From Actinospineispora spinosispora DSM 44797 (GTDB lineage: Bacteria > Actinomycetota > Actinomycetes > Mycobacteriales > Pseudonocardiaceae), in the NCBI RefSeq assembly GCF_000429025.1, contig NZ_KE386834.1, positions 186,001-250,000 on the forward strand: a stretch of 64,000 bases of DNA, read 5' to 3'. Of the stretch, positions 14,816-23,233 are shown in pieces. Made by a program: the position numbers and the translations under genes. How positions within the stretch are numbered: the stretch's first letter is position 1; every line of letters starts with the position of its first letter. The notes beneath the pieces were generated by a model. That model searched no databases. It saw only the letters and a program-made list of their open reading frames with translations, and was not told the DNA's origin.

Positions 14816-16058
14816 CCGGGCGACCGGCGAAGCGGCGGTACAGCAGGGCCAGCACGGCCAGCAGCGCCGGAATGACCAGTACTACTCCGGCGAACGGGAC
14901 CAGCGCGCAGCACATGAGCGTGGCGAGCGCGGCCAGCCGGCGCCGGCGCCCGCGCAGCAGCTTGACGGCCGCGGCGGTCGCCACCAGGTACACGATGATC
15001 ACCAGCGAGTCCGGGACCACCAGCAGCGTCTCGGCGTCCCAGCCGGCGACGAAGCTCACGGCCAGGCAGGCCACCGCCCAGCCGCCGACCGCGAGCACCG
15101 CCGTCCTCGGGACCTGGTTGTCGTCCAGTCGGGACATCGACTCCGGGAATACTCCGTCGCGGCCCAGCGCGTAACCCAGCCGGGAGGTCGCCGCGACGAA
15201 CGCGTTGGCCGTGCCCAACGCGATGAGCAGCGCGATCAGCGCGGCAGCCACACCCGCCGAGCCACCCAACGCGCTCGACAACAACCGGGCGATGGAGGTC
15301 CGGTTGACCTCACCGTCGCCGTAGGTGCCGGTGCCGACCGTCACCAGCGCGATGCCCCCGTACAGCAGCGTGATGAGTCCCACACTCAGCGCGGTGCTGA
15401 GCGGGACGGCCCTGGCCGGGTCGCGGAACTCCTCGGACAGGTGCGAGATCGCCTCCCACCCGAAGAACGCGAAGAAGATCGTCACACCGACATGACCGAT
15501 CGCGCCGAACCCGTGCGGCGCGAACGGCGTCCAGTGCACGGCGGACATCCGGGGCACCGAGACGGCGATGGTGACCAGCAGCAACACCGCGACGAGACCA
15601 CTGAAGACCAGCTGCAGCCGCCCACTCACCCGCAGACCCCGGACGTTCGCGCCGGTGGCCACCACCAGGATCGCCGCGGCCAGTGCGAAGACGCCCGGCC
15701 GGCCGAGGCCGAGGTACGGGGCTATGTAGTAGGCCCCGGTCAGCGCGACCAGGGTCTGCGCGGTGGCGGCCGCGAAGAAGTAGAACCAGCCGGCGATCGT
15801 CCCGGCGGCCGGCCCGAACGCCTGGGTGGCGTAGCTCAGTACTCCGCCGGCATCGGGGCTGCGCGCCGCGAGCGCCGCGAACGTCAGCGCCAGCGGGATG
15901 CCGAGCAGGCAGTCGAACGCCCAGGACACCAGTGACGCCGGCCCCGCCTGGCTCGCGCCGAGCCCCGGCAACAACAGCACTCCGGCGCCGACGACCGCCC
16001 CGATGTACAGCGCGACACCCTGCGGTACCGAGATCGTCCGACGCAGCACCTGGCCCAT
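14808..16058 (-). CDS. APC-family amino acid permease
   Basis: A 416-residue permease with about 12 helices. The first helix VALYIGAVVGAGVLLLPGLG carries the G(A/S)G substrate-binding break. FDCLLGIPLALTFAALAARSP and YFFAAATAQTLVALTGAYYI are typical core helices, and FFAFFGWEAISHLSEEFRDPAR is the family helix 6/7 signature. Likely imports an amino acid or amine by proton symport; substrate unknown. The frame extends upstream to 16136, but ATG 16056-16058 is the first start that leaves the promoter palindrome at 16092 outside the gene. Confidence 0.88.
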   Translation of the reverse strand: MGQVLRRTISVPQGVALYIGAVVGAGVLLLPGLGASQAGPASLVSWAFDCLLGIPLALTFAALAARSPDAGGVLSYATQAFGPAAGTIAGWFYFFAAATAQTLVALTGAYYIAPYLGLGRPGVFALAAAILVVATGANVRGLRVSGRLQLVFSGLVAVLLLVTIAVSVPRMSAVHWTPFAPHGFGAIGHVGVTIFFAFFGWEAISHLSEEFRDPARAVPLSTALSVGLITLLYGGIALVTVGTGTYGDGEVNRTSIARLLSSALGGSAGVAAALIALLIALGTANAFVAATSRLGYALGRDGVFPESMSRLDDNQVPRTAVLAVGGWAVACLAVSFVAGWDAETLLVVPDSLVIIVYLVATAAAVKLLRGRRRRLAALATLMCCALVPFAGVVLVIPALLAVLALLYRRFAGRPVS

Positions 16059-16091
16059 CCACGGACGATCGCACCCGCGGCGCGGCCCCGG

Positions 16092-16111
16092 TAGTGGCAG
16101 TACTGCCACTA
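16092..16111. promoter_or_regulatory. Perfect 20-bp palindrome upstream of the APC permease
   Basis: TAGTGGCAGT followed directly by its reverse complement ACTGCCACTA, 33 bp before the permease start. Length and symmetry fit a dimeric GntR-, MarR- or TetR-type repressor site. No regulator gene sits next to it. Confidence 0.6.
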
Positions 16112-16139
16112 TTCGAAGGATTCCTGCCGCGGGCACAGT

Positions 16140-16181
16140 CGTGAGTGTTGTGGGCTGCCAGGGCAGCCCACAACACTCACG
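16140..16181 (-). terminator. R2 hairpin b at the end of the RmlC-type gene
   Basis: A 20-bp perfect stem with a 2-base loop (AG). Outer arms CGTGAGTG/CACTCACG match the other R2 copies; the inner stem TTGTGGGCTGCC differs. The TGA of the epimerase gene (16177-16179) lies in the right arm. Confidence 0.85.
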
Positions 16182-16758
16182 GGTTGTAGCGGGGGAGCAG
16201 GCCCGACTCGGCGGCCTCGGACAGGGTGGGTGCGGCGGCGTCCCGGTCGGACAGGATCGGGGTGATGTCGGCCGGCCAGGGCAGTCCGAGTTCCGGGTCG
16301 AGCGCCGAGACGGTGTGTTCGACCGAGGGCGTGTACGGGGTCGAGCACAGGTAGCTGGCCACGGTGTCGTCGGTCAGTGCGCAAATCGCATGTCCGAGGC
16401 CCTCGGACACGTAGATGGCGCGGCACGACTCGGCATCGAGCAGCACTGCCTCGTGCGCTCCGAAGGTCGGCGAGCCGACCCGGATGTCGATCACCACGTC
16501 CAGCAGCGCTCCGCGCGGGCAGTAGACGTACTTGGCTTGCCCCGGCGGGACGTCGGCGAAGTGGACACCCCTGATGACGCCGCGTTTCGACACGCTGTGG
16601 TTGGACTGGGCGACCCGCAGCGGCGCGCCGACGGCCTCGACGAACGCGTCCTCCTGGTACGGCGCGACGAACTCGCCCCGATTGTCACCGAACCTGCGTG
16701 GTTCGAAGACCCACGCCCCGGTGATCGACAACGCTCGCGTCTCCATGGTCGAAGGCAT
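16177..16758 (-). CDS. dTDP-4-dehydrorhamnose 3,5-epimerase-like sugar epimerase
   Basis: A 193-residue RmlC-type cupin. The family segments are FGDNRGEFVAPYQEDAF, QSNHSVSKRGVIRGVHF (catalytic histidine at RGVH), QAKYVYCPRGALLDVVIDIR (catalytic Asp in VVIDIR), FVS-equivalent YVSEGLGHAICAL and the ending ALDPELGLPWP. It epimerises C3 and/or C5 of a TDP-4-keto sugar. No other TDP-sugar genes are adjacent, so it may belong to a dispersed rhamnose pathway or to deoxysugar synthesis. ATG 16756-16758 gives MPSTMETRAL; ATG 16744-16746 is also possible. The stop lies in hairpin R2b. Confidence 0.88.
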   Translation of the reverse strand: MPSTMETRALSITGAWVFEPRRFGDNRGEFVAPYQEDAFVEAVGAPLRVAQSNHSVSKRGVIRGVHFADVPPGQAKYVYCPRGALLDVVIDIRVGSPTFGAHEAVLLDAESCRAIYVSEGLGHAICALTDDTVASYLCSTPYTPSVEHTVSALDPELGLPWPADITPILSDRDAAAPTLSEAAESGLLPRYNP

Positions 16759-17004
16759 GGCCGCCACCGTAACGGGGTGTGACACCTGCTTCTTCAGGGG
16801 AGACATCCCCGCCTCGAGATGACATACTTGACGTCTACCTGACAGTCGCGCTTCGCCAACTGCCGCGACATCCCGCGATGGGTACGAGGCGCTGTCGGGC
16901 ACCGCGCTAACGCGACACCTCCGCGAGCACCGGTGCACGGCCAGCGGGCACCGGTTCATCGCCCGCTCCCATGTGATCGCACCGATTTGCCCAAGGGGAC
17001 AGCT

Positions 17005-18195
17005 GTGACTATTGCCGAGGAAGACCTGAACTTGACAGACACCGGTCGGGACATCGAGCTCGACGAAATCCTGAAGTCCCACATCGGCGGCAAGCTGACC
17101 GTCGTCCCGTCCGTTCCGCTCGGCGGCGCGCGCGACCTGTCGATCGCCTACAGCCCCGGCGTCGCCGAGGTCAGCCGGGTCATCGCCGACGACGCGAGCA
17201 AGACCGCCGAGTACACGTGGTCCGAGCGGCTGGTCGCGGTCGTCAGCGACGGCACCGCCGTGCTCGGGCTCGGTGACATCGGCCCGCGCGCCGCGCTGCC
17301 GGTCATGGAGGGCAAGTCCGCGCTGTTCAAGGCCTTCGGCGGGCTGAACTCCATCCCGCTGGTGCTCGACACCACCGATGTCGACGAGATCGTCGAGACC
17401 CTGGTCCGGCTGCGCCCGAGCTTCGGCGCGGTGAACCTCGAGGACGTCTCCGCGCCGCGCTGCTTCGAGCTGGAGCGCCGCCTGATCGAGGCGCTGGACT
17501 GCCCGGTCATGCACGACGACCAGCACGGCACCGCGATCGTGGTCCTCGCCGCGCTGCGTGGCGCCTGCGCCACGATGGGCCGAGAGCTTGCCGGGCTGAA
17601 GACCGTCATCACCGGTGCCGGTGCCGCGGGCGTGGCCTGTGCGGACATCCTGATGGCCGCCGGCGTCACCGACATCACCGTGCTCGACTCGAAGGGCATC
17701 CTGGTCCCCGGGCGTGCCGGGATGAACTCGGTCAAGGCCGATCTCGCCGAGCGCACCAACCCGCGTCGCCTCTCCGGCGCGGAGACCGAAGCACTCAAGG
17801 GTGCCGACGTGTTCATCGGGCTGTCCTGCGCGAAGCTGCCCGAGGAGCTGCTCGCCACCATGGCGCCGGAGCCGATGGTCTTCGCACTGTCCAACCCGGA
17901 CCCGGAGGTCGACCCGGTCGTCGCCGCTCGCTACGCGCCGATCGTGGCCACCGGGCGCTCGGACTTCCCGAACCAGATCAACAACGTTCTGGCCTTCCCG
18001 GGAATCTTCCGGGGCGCGCTCGACGCCGGCGCCACCCGCATCACCGAGCGGATGAAGCTCGCCGCCGCCGACGCGATCTTCTCGGTCGCTCAGGACGATC
18101 TCGCGCCGAACCGCATCGTGCCCAGCCCGTTCGATCCGCGTGTCGCGGCCACGGTTGCTCAAGCTGTGGCTAAGGCCGCGACCGAATCGTCCTGA
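17005..18195 (+). CDS. NAD(P)-dependent malic enzyme
   Basis: A 396-residue malic enzyme of the short bacterial type (malate to pyruvate and CO2). SIAYSPGVAEVSRVIADD holds the catalytic tyrosine, VMEGKSALFKAFGG the catalytic lysine, and NLEDVSAPRCFELERR plus MHDDQHGTA the metal-binding acids. The Rossmann fold is at TVITGAGAAGVACADILMAAG. DFPNQINNVLAFPGIFRGALDAGA is the C-terminal signature. GTG 17005 has AAGGGGAC upstream. Monocistronic by its spacing to both neighbours. The preferred cofactor cannot be told. Confidence 0.94.
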   Translation: MTIAEEDLNLTDTGRDIELDEILKSHIGGKLTVVPSVPLGGARDLSIAYSPGVAEVSRVIADDASKTAEYTWSERLVAVVSDGTAVLGLGDIGPRAALPVMEGKSALFKAFGGLNSIPLVLDTTDVDEIVETLVRLRPSFGAVNLEDVSAPRCFELERRLIEALDCPVMHDDQHGTAIVVLAALRGACATMGRELAGLKTVITGAGAAGVACADILMAAGVTDITVLDSKGILVPGRAGMNSVKADLAERTNPRRLSGAETEALKGADVFIGLSCAKLPEELLATMAPEPMVFALSNPDPEVDPVVAARYAPIVATGRSDFPNQINNVLAFPGIFRGALDAGATRITERMKLAAADAIFSVAQDDLAPNRIVPSPFDPRVAATVAQAVAKAATESS

Positions 18196-18275
18196 TTCGG
18201 TTACTCAGACGCACAGCCCGAAGGCCGATTCTCACTCACAGTAGTGTGTTATGGCGCCTTTACCTGGGGAAACTC

Positions 18276-18297
18276 TGTGACAGTCACAGCTTGTGAC
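18276..18297. promoter_or_regulatory. TGTGAC iterons upstream of the GGDEF-EAL gene
   Basis: TGTGACAGTCACA (18276-18288) is a perfect 13-bp palindrome. It is followed by a further TGTGAC at 18292-18297 and by GGTGAC a little downstream. It lies about 150 bp before the cyclic-di-GMP gene and 80 bp after malic enzyme. Candidate regulator binding site; the regulator is not identified. Confidence 0.4.
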
Positions 18298-18441
18298 TCT
18301 TGGTGACGGACCGCTCGGCTTTCCAGTCAATTCGATATCCCCCACTCGTGTGATTCGACCGGATCGTCCTGTGACCACGGTCGTTGAACAGGATGCAACG
18401 CCCACCGGGGCGTGAATCTTGAGATCGTGAGGGGACAGCGA

Positions 18442-21279
18442 GTGGCCGACCTCGGACAGTGGCTCGACCCCCTGCCCGGCGCTGATCAGGCGCCGCGCGG
18501 GCGGGCCGGTGGCCGCACAGGTCTGGTGTCGAACCGGGTGCCGTCGCAGAGCGCGGACATCCCCAGCCCGATCCAGGGCTCGGGTCCACTGCCCAAGTCG
18601 TCCGGCCGTCCGGTATCGATGTCCCGGCATTCCGCCGAACGGACATCGATACCGGACTCGCCGGCGGCGATGTTCGACAGCGGTATGGGCTCCGGCGTGG
18701 GCGCCGGCAACTTCGACCCGGGCACGGTGCGCACCGCGATGCCGGTCCCGCCGCCCGTCGAAGCCCGGCCGGTGGCTCCGGTCGCTTCGGCGGCCACGAC
18801 GTCGCTGTCGCTGCCCGCCGCGCCGACGATGCTGTGTGACGACGCGGGCCGCATCCAGCGGGTCAACGCGGCGCTGCTGCGCATGGCCGGTCGTGACCCG
18901 AGGCAGAAGGGCGCGAGCGAAGGCATCCTCGGCCGGTCGCTCGACCACCTGGTGGTCGGGCCGGACAACGATGCACGGCTGGTCCGCCCGGACGGCGCGC
19001 TGGTCCGGGTCAAGGTCATCCGCTGGACGCTGCCGAAGCTCAGCACCGAGCCGGGTGCCGCCGGTGCCTCCCGCGCGGTGATCCTGGTCGACTCCACCGA
19101 CACCGCGCCGCCGGTCGCCAGCAGGGACAACAACGAGAAGCGCGTCGAGGAGCTGCAGCGGCTGGCGAAGGTCGGCAACTGGAGCTACGACCTGCGCACC
19201 GGTGGTCTGCACCGCGAGCCCGCGCTCGTCCAGCTGTACAAAGAGGCCGGCATCGAAGCCGACTCGCAGCCGAACGGCCCGATCGAGCTGGAGCAGGTCG
19301 CACTGCTGTGCGCCGCTCTGCGCGACCAGACCCAGCGCGACGTCGCCGGTGACGACACCGACGCCGACTCACACCACGTCGAGCACCGCACCGCGCCACC
19401 CACCGAGCGCGTCTTCAGCTGCCAGGCCAGGGTCGAGCGCAACGCCGCCGGCACGCCGATCCGGCTGGTCGGCACCGTTCAGGACATCACCGAACGGCGG
19501 ATGGCCGAGCAGCGCATCGAGCGGTCCACCCAGCGCTACCTGGACCTGGTGACCATCGCGCCGGTCGGCGTCGCGGTGTTCAACCGCACCGGTCACCTCG
19601 TCGACGCCAACGCCGCGCTGTGCACACTGCTCGGCTCTCCGGGCGACCGCCTGCGCGGTGTGTCGGCCCGCAGCCTGTCGGTCGAGCCCGCCGGGGCCGA
19701 TGACCTCGCGTTCCTGCGGCAGGTCAGGCCGGGTGCCCCCAACGGGTACCGGATTCCGGAGTACGCGGTCCGCAGGGCCGACGGCACCTCCGTGTGGTGC
19801 GAGCTGTCCGTCACGGTGTCCGTCGGCGACGACGGCCGCCAGTTCTGGCTGGTCGTGTTCACCGACATCTCCGAACGGCGCAGGGCGGCCGACGTGCTGC
19901 GTATCGCCGGCACGCACGACGAGCTGACCAGGCTCCCCAACCGGTCCGCCGTCAACGCCCGGATCTCCGAGCTCCTCGCCGGCCCTGACCGCAACAAGCT
20001 GGCCGTGCTGTGCTGCGACCTCGACGACTTCAAGCGGGTCAACACCGCGCTCGGTCACGCGGCCGGCGACCAGGTGCTGATCATGATGGCGGCCCGGCTG
20101 CAGCGTGAGCTGCCCGTCGGTTGCTCCCCGGCACGGCTGTCCGGCGACGAGTTCGTCGTGGTCTGCGACGACGTCGACGCGGTCGGCGGGGTCTCCAAGC
20201 TGGCCGAGACGGTCGCCGCGCTCGTGCACGCGCCGTTCGAGGTGGACGGTCAGGCTGTGCGGGTCTCGGCCGCGATCGGCGCGGCGACGCCCGCCGACGG
20301 CTCGAGCGGCACCGACTCGCCGAAGGGCATCCCGACCGCCGAGGACCTGCTGCGCTTCGCCGACGCCGCGATGTACGACGCCAAGCAGCGCGGTGCCGGG
20401 CAGCTCGCGCTGCTCACCGCCGAGGCCGCGAGCAGCGCGAACAACCAGCTGCGGCTCGAGGACGAACTGCGCGAGGCCATCGCCAACGACGAGCTGGTGC
20501 TGCACTACCAGCCGGTCGTCGGCGCGGACGGCGCGGTGCGTTCCGCCGAGGCGCTCATCCGCTGGCCGCACCCCGAGCGCGGCATGCTGTTCCCCGGAGC
20601 GTTCATCCCGGTCGCCGAGCGCGGTGGGCTGATGCGCGAACTGGACCGCTGGGTCCTGCGTACCGCGGCGAAGGAAGCGGCCACGTGGCCCGCGCACCAG
20701 CGTCGACCGGTCGGTGTCGCGGTCAACCTGGCCGGACTGCTGCCCGGTGACTCGGACTTCCTGCCCGCTGTGCGGTCCGCGCTCGCCGAAAGTGGCCTGG
20801 CCAGCGACCGGCTGGTGCTGGAGCTGGTCGAGACCAGCCTGGTCTCACTGCCGCAGCGCACGCTTGCCGCGATGAGCGAGCTGTCCGACATCGGCGTGCG
20901 GTTCGCGGTCGACGACTTCGGCACCGGCTACTCCTCGCTGTCCCGGATCAAGGAGCTGCCGGCGCAGATCGTGAAGGTGGACCGCACCTTCGTCAACGGC
21001 ATCAGCACCGACCCCGCCGACTTCGCGGTCGCCAGGGCGGTCGTCCAGATGGCGTCGGCGATGGGCCGCTACACGGTCGCCGAGGGCGTGGAGACGGCCG
21101 AGCAGTTCTACGCGCTGCGCGAGCTGGGCGTCGACGCCTACCAGGGCTGGCTGTTCGCCAAGGCGCTCGCGCCGGACGCGTTCCGCGAGGTGCTGGCCGG
21201 GCCGGCGATGCCGATCCCCGACGGAGAGCCCGGCCCCCCGCCGGATGGCCTCTCCACCCAGGCACTCCGTACCCCGTGA
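18442..21279 (+). CDS. PAS-GGDEF-EAL cyclic-di-GMP turnover protein
   Basis: A 945-residue cytoplasmic signalling protein. After a disordered N-terminus (to about residue 120) come PAS-like domains near 125-220, 230-355 and 365-480. The diguanylate cyclase domain follows (GTHDELTRLPNRSAVNARI; active-site motif RLSGDEFVVV, so SGDEF rather than GGDEF). The EAL domain has AEALIRWPHPERG, the loop VDDFGTGYSSLSRIKELP and KVDRTFVNGI. Both catalytic cores look intact, so it could make and degrade cyclic-di-GMP. GTG 18442 has GAGGGGAC upstream. No transmembrane helix, so the PAS domains probably sense a cytoplasmic cue. Confidence 0.92.
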   Translation: MADLGQWLDPLPGADQAPRGRAGGRTGLVSNRVPSQSADIPSPIQGSGPLPKSSGRPVSMSRHSAERTSIPDSPAAMFDSGMGSGVGAGNFDPGTVRTAMPVPPPVEARPVAPVASAATTSLSLPAAPTMLCDDAGRIQRVNAALLRMAGRDPRQKGASEGILGRSLDHLVVGPDNDARLVRPDGALVRVKVIRWTLPKLSTEPGAAGASRAVILVDSTDTAPPVASRDNNEKRVEELQRLAKVGNWSYDLRTGGLHREPALVQLYKEAGIEADSQPNGPIELEQVALLCAALRDQTQRDVAGDDTDADSHHVEHRTAPPTERVFSCQARVERNAAGTPIRLVGTVQDITERRMAEQRIERSTQRYLDLVTIAPVGVAVFNRTGHLVDANAALCTLLGSPGDRLRGVSARSLSVEPAGADDLAFLRQVRPGAPNGYRIPEYAVRRADGTSVWCELSVTVSVGDDGRQFWLVVFTDISERRRAADVLRIAGTHDELTRLPNRSAVNARISELLAGPDRNKLAVLCCDLDDFKRVNTALGHAAGDQVLIMMAARLQRELPVGCSPARLSGDEFVVVCDDVDAVGGVSKLAETVAALVHAPFEVDGQAVRVSAAIGAATPADGSSGTDSPKGIPTAEDLLRFADAAMYDAKQRGAGQLALLTAEAASSANNQLRLEDELREAIANDELVLHYQPVVGADGAVRSAEALIRWPHPERGMLFPGAFIPVAERGGLMRELDRWVLRTAAKEAATWPAHQRRPVGVAVNLAGLLPGDSDFLPAVRSALAESGLASDRLVLELVETSLVSLPQRTLAAMSELSDIGVRFAVDDFGTGYSSLSRIKELPAQIVKVDRTFVNGISTDPADFAVARAVVQMASAMGRYTVAEGVETAEQFYALRELGVDAYQGWLFAKALAPDAFREVLAGPAMPIPDGEPGPPPDGLSTQALRTP

Positions 21280-21290
21280 CCCCCTTCTCC

Positions 21291-21331
21291 GCGAGTCGGG
21301 GCATTCCGCGCCGCGGAATCTAGCGACTCGC
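21291..21331. terminator. Terminator between the GGDEF-EAL gene and the cupin gene
   Basis: Outer arms GCGAGTCG/CGACTCGC enclose an inner stem ATTCCGCG/CGCGGAAT. It starts 12 bp past the GGDEF-EAL stop, and the cupin stop (TAG, 21320-21322) lies inside it. Confidence 0.75.
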
Positions 21332-21796
21332 GGGGGTTGGGGTCTCGTACTCGATGTGGTACTTCGCGGCTATCGGGTTGATCTTGGCCGGGTCCAGTCG
21401 GCCGTCGGTGAGGACGCTCGGGCCCGCTTCGACGAGGTCCTCGACGTAGCACTCCCAGCCACCCGGCGTCGAGATCTGCAGCACCCGGGGTGGGGGCGTC
21501 GAGCCGCGACGCAAGGCGTGTGGCACACCTCGGGGGAGCACCGCGAACATTCCAGGTCCGGCGCGATGGGTGTGGTCCTCGAAGTCGATCTCCAGCACCC
21601 CTTCGAGTACGTAGATGCACTCGTCGGCCTCGTGGTGGACGTGGCGGGGGATGTCGTGGGCGAGTGTCACCTCCAGCAGGGACAGGCGTCCCTCGGTGTC
21701 CTCCGAGCGAGCCTTCACCGCGAAGGCGGGCGGTAGGGGTACGCGGCCCGGCCGCTGCTCGTCGCCTTCCAGCAGGATGAATCGGGTGTTCTCCAT
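21320..21796 (-). CDS. Cupin-domain protein (quercetin dioxygenase-like)
   Basis: A 158-residue single cupin. Motif 1 is H52-x-H54-x4-E59 in RHVHHEADECIYVLEG, and motif 2 is FAVLPRGVPHALRRG with H93. Together these form a complete 3-His/1-Glu metal site. No signal peptide. Such small cupins are often dioxygenases or isomerases of small aromatic or polyketide compounds, but the substrate cannot be inferred. The promoter region carries a TetR-like palindrome over the expected transcription start, so it is probably inducible. Confidence 0.85.
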   Translation of the reverse strand: MENTRFILLEGDEQRPGRVPLPPAFAVKARSEDTEGRLSLLEVTLAHDIPRHVHHEADECIYVLEGVLEIDFEDHTHRAGPGMFAVLPRGVPHALRRGSTPPPRVLQISTPGGWECYVEDLVEAGPSVLTDGRLDPAKINPIAAKYHIEYETPTPASR

Positions 21797-21813
21797 GGGG
21801 CTCCTCCACGACT

Positions 21814-21834
21814 AAACGGAATCGGACTCCGTTT
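21814..21834 (-). promoter_or_regulatory. TetR-like operator upstream of the cupin gene
   Basis: AAACGGA at 21814-21820 and TCCGTTT at 21828-21834 form an inverted repeat with a partly symmetric centre, the classic TetR-family operator type. On the minus strand it begins a few bases after a TATAAA-like -10 element, so binding would block initiation. Confidence 0.6.
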
Positions 21835-21849
21835 CAATTTATACTCCGC

Positions 21850-21876
21850 TGTCACACTCTTTGGCCAGCGGGACTC
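21850..21876 (+). promoter_or_regulatory. ECF41-type -35 element upstream of the sigma gene
   Basis: TGTCACA at 21850-21856 matches the -35 consensus of ECF41 promoters (TGTCACA-N16-CGTC). The -10 position reads ACTC and is a poor match, so only half of the promoter is convincing. It lies about 50 bp before the ECF41 start codon. Confidence 0.5.
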
Positions 21877-21906
21877 TCATCCGATGACCGCCGAGGGAGG
21901 ACTCCC

Positions 21907-22782
21907 ATGACCGACCCGTTTCTCGACCACCGCCCGCTGCTGTTCTCTCTCGTCTATCCGATCCTCGGCAGCGTCACCGATACCGAGGACGTCCTGCAGG
22001 AGACCTGGCTCGCGTGGTCGGGCAGGGTCGGATCGCCCACGGCGGAGCCGATCGAGAACCCGCGCGCCTACCTGGTGCGGATCGCGGTCAACCGGGCGCT
22101 GGACCGGCGGGAGAGCATCAACCGGCGACAGGAGGAGTACATCGGGACCTGGCTACCGGAGCCGTTCGCCGCCGACGTGGTCCCGGACGCGGCCGAGCAC
22201 ACAGAACGGGCCGAGCAGGTCTCGATGGCGATGCTGGTCGTGCTGGAGACGCTCAACCCGACAGAGCGCGCCGTGTTCGTCCTGCACGAGGTCTTCGGCT
22301 ACCCACACACCGAGATCGCCACGATCCTGGGCCGCCGCGCGCCGGCCGTCCGGCAGATCGCGCACCGCGCCCGCGAGCACGTGCACGCCCGGCGTCCCCG
22401 CTACGAAGCCGACCCCGCCGTGCGACGGCAGGTGACCGAGCGGTTCGTGGCGGCGATCCTGGACGGTGACGTCGAGGCGCTATTGAAACTGCTGGCTCCC
22501 TCGGTCACCCTCTGGGCCGATGGCGGCGGCAAGGCACCCGCCGCCGGCCCCCGGCCCTTGCACGGGCCGGAGCGCATCGCCCAGGTGATCGTCCGGGGCG
22601 CGGCCCGACGGGCGATCCCGGCTGTCGACGTCTCGTACCGGACTGTCAACGGCTCACCCGCGGCACTGCTGTCGGCCGGCTCGGTCCTGCTCGCGGTGGT
22701 GGTGCTCGATCTGGTCGCGGACAGCGGTCAGGTGTGCGGGATCTACACGGTCACCAACCCGGACAAGCTCTCACACATCTAG
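21907..22782 (+). CDS. ECF41-family sigma factor with SnoaL-like C-terminal domain
   Basis: A 291-residue ECF sigma factor. Region 2 is FLDHRPLLFSLVYPILGSVT and DTEDVLQETWLAWSGR. Region 4 is LETLNPTERAVFVLHEVFGY and the helix-turn-helix IATILGRRAPAVRQIAHRAR. A C-terminal SnoaL/NTF2-like domain of about 110 residues (QVTERFVAAILDGDVEALLK; LWADGGGKAPAA) is the mark of ECF41 and acts as a built-in regulator in place of an anti-sigma factor. The family's DGGGK loop is present. The DoxX-like partner gene follows 9 bp later. RBS GGGAGG precedes ATG 21907. Confidence 0.93.
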   Translation: MTDPFLDHRPLLFSLVYPILGSVTDTEDVLQETWLAWSGRVGSPTAEPIENPRAYLVRIAVNRALDRRESINRRQEEYIGTWLPEPFAADVVPDAAEHTERAEQVSMAMLVVLETLNPTERAVFVLHEVFGYPHTEIATILGRRAPAVRQIAHRAREHVHARRPRYEADPAVRRQVTERFVAAILDGDVEALLKLLAPSVTLWADGGGKAPAAGPRPLHGPERIAQVIVRGAARRAIPAVDVSYRTVNGSPAALLSAGSVLLAVVVLDLVADSGQVCGIYTVTNPDKLSHI

Positions 22783-22791
22783 GAGTTCGCT

Positions 22792-23139
22792 GTGCTCGCT
22801 GCCGTGACCATCTTCGCCATCGTCGCCAACTTCTTCTCCGGGGCCGGGGCGATCTTCCGGTTGAAGCCGATCCTGCCCGCCATGGCCCGTGCCGGGGTTC
22901 CCGCCTCGTGGTTGCCGGTGATCGGCGCGTTGAAGCTGGCCGGGGCCGTGGGGTTGTTGGTCGGGCTGCTCTGGCTGCCGTGGGTCGGTGTCGCGGCGGC
23001 TGTGGGGCTGGTTCTGTATTTCGTGTGCGCCGTCCATACGCATCTGTTGGCTCGGGACTATTCGTCGCAGTTCTATCTGGCGCTGTTCTTTCTGGCGTTG
23101 GCTTCTGTCACGTTGGGGGTGCAGGTCGTTTCCTCGTGA
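22792..23139 (+). CDS. DoxX-like membrane protein, partner of the ECF41 sigma factor
   Basis: A 115-residue protein with four hydrophobic helices of the DoxX_2 type (NFFSGAGAIFRLKPILPAM, VPASWLPVIGALKLAGAVGL). ECF41 genes are regularly paired with a carboxymuconolactone decarboxylase, oxidoreductase or epimerase gene; a DoxX-like protein is one of the known types of partner. GTG 22792 is 9 bp after the sigma stop and has AGGAG upstream, so the two are one operon. Biochemical role unknown. Directly after its stop the 32-bp tandem repeats begin. Confidence 0.85.
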   Translation: MLAAVTIFAIVANFFSGAGAIFRLKPILPAMARAGVPASWLPVIGALKLAGAVGLLVGLLWLPWVGVAAAVGLVLYFVCAVHTHLLARDYSSQFYLALFFLALASVTLGVQVVSS

Positions 23140-23233
23140 TCCCCGCTGGCTTTTCAGTGTGCTTGGCGTCGTCCCCGGTGGCTCGTCAGTGTGTTTGGCG
23201 TCGTCCCCGCTGGCTCGAATTGTCTTGGCGTGG
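23139..23233 (+). repeat. Three imperfect 32-bp tandem repeats
   Basis: Units at 23139-23170, 23171-23202 and 23203-23233 share TCCCCGCTGGCT, then CAGTGTG, then TTGGCGT. The first begins at the last base of the DoxX stop codon. The third runs into the long palindrome R3-A. A reverse-complement trace of the same unit lies just beyond R3-B (near 23821-23850), so the tandem repeat belongs to the outer part of the larger inverted structure. Confidence 0.75.

Noticed and set aside
14661..15935. 424-codon plus-strand frame over the APC permease
   Set aside because: Gln/Arg/His-rich shadow of the permease on the other strand; no RBS and no recognisable domain.
16759..18162. Upstream extension of the RmlC frame to 661 codons
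   Set aside because: It runs antisense through malic enzyme and has no family resemblance; only 16177-16758 is epimerase-like.
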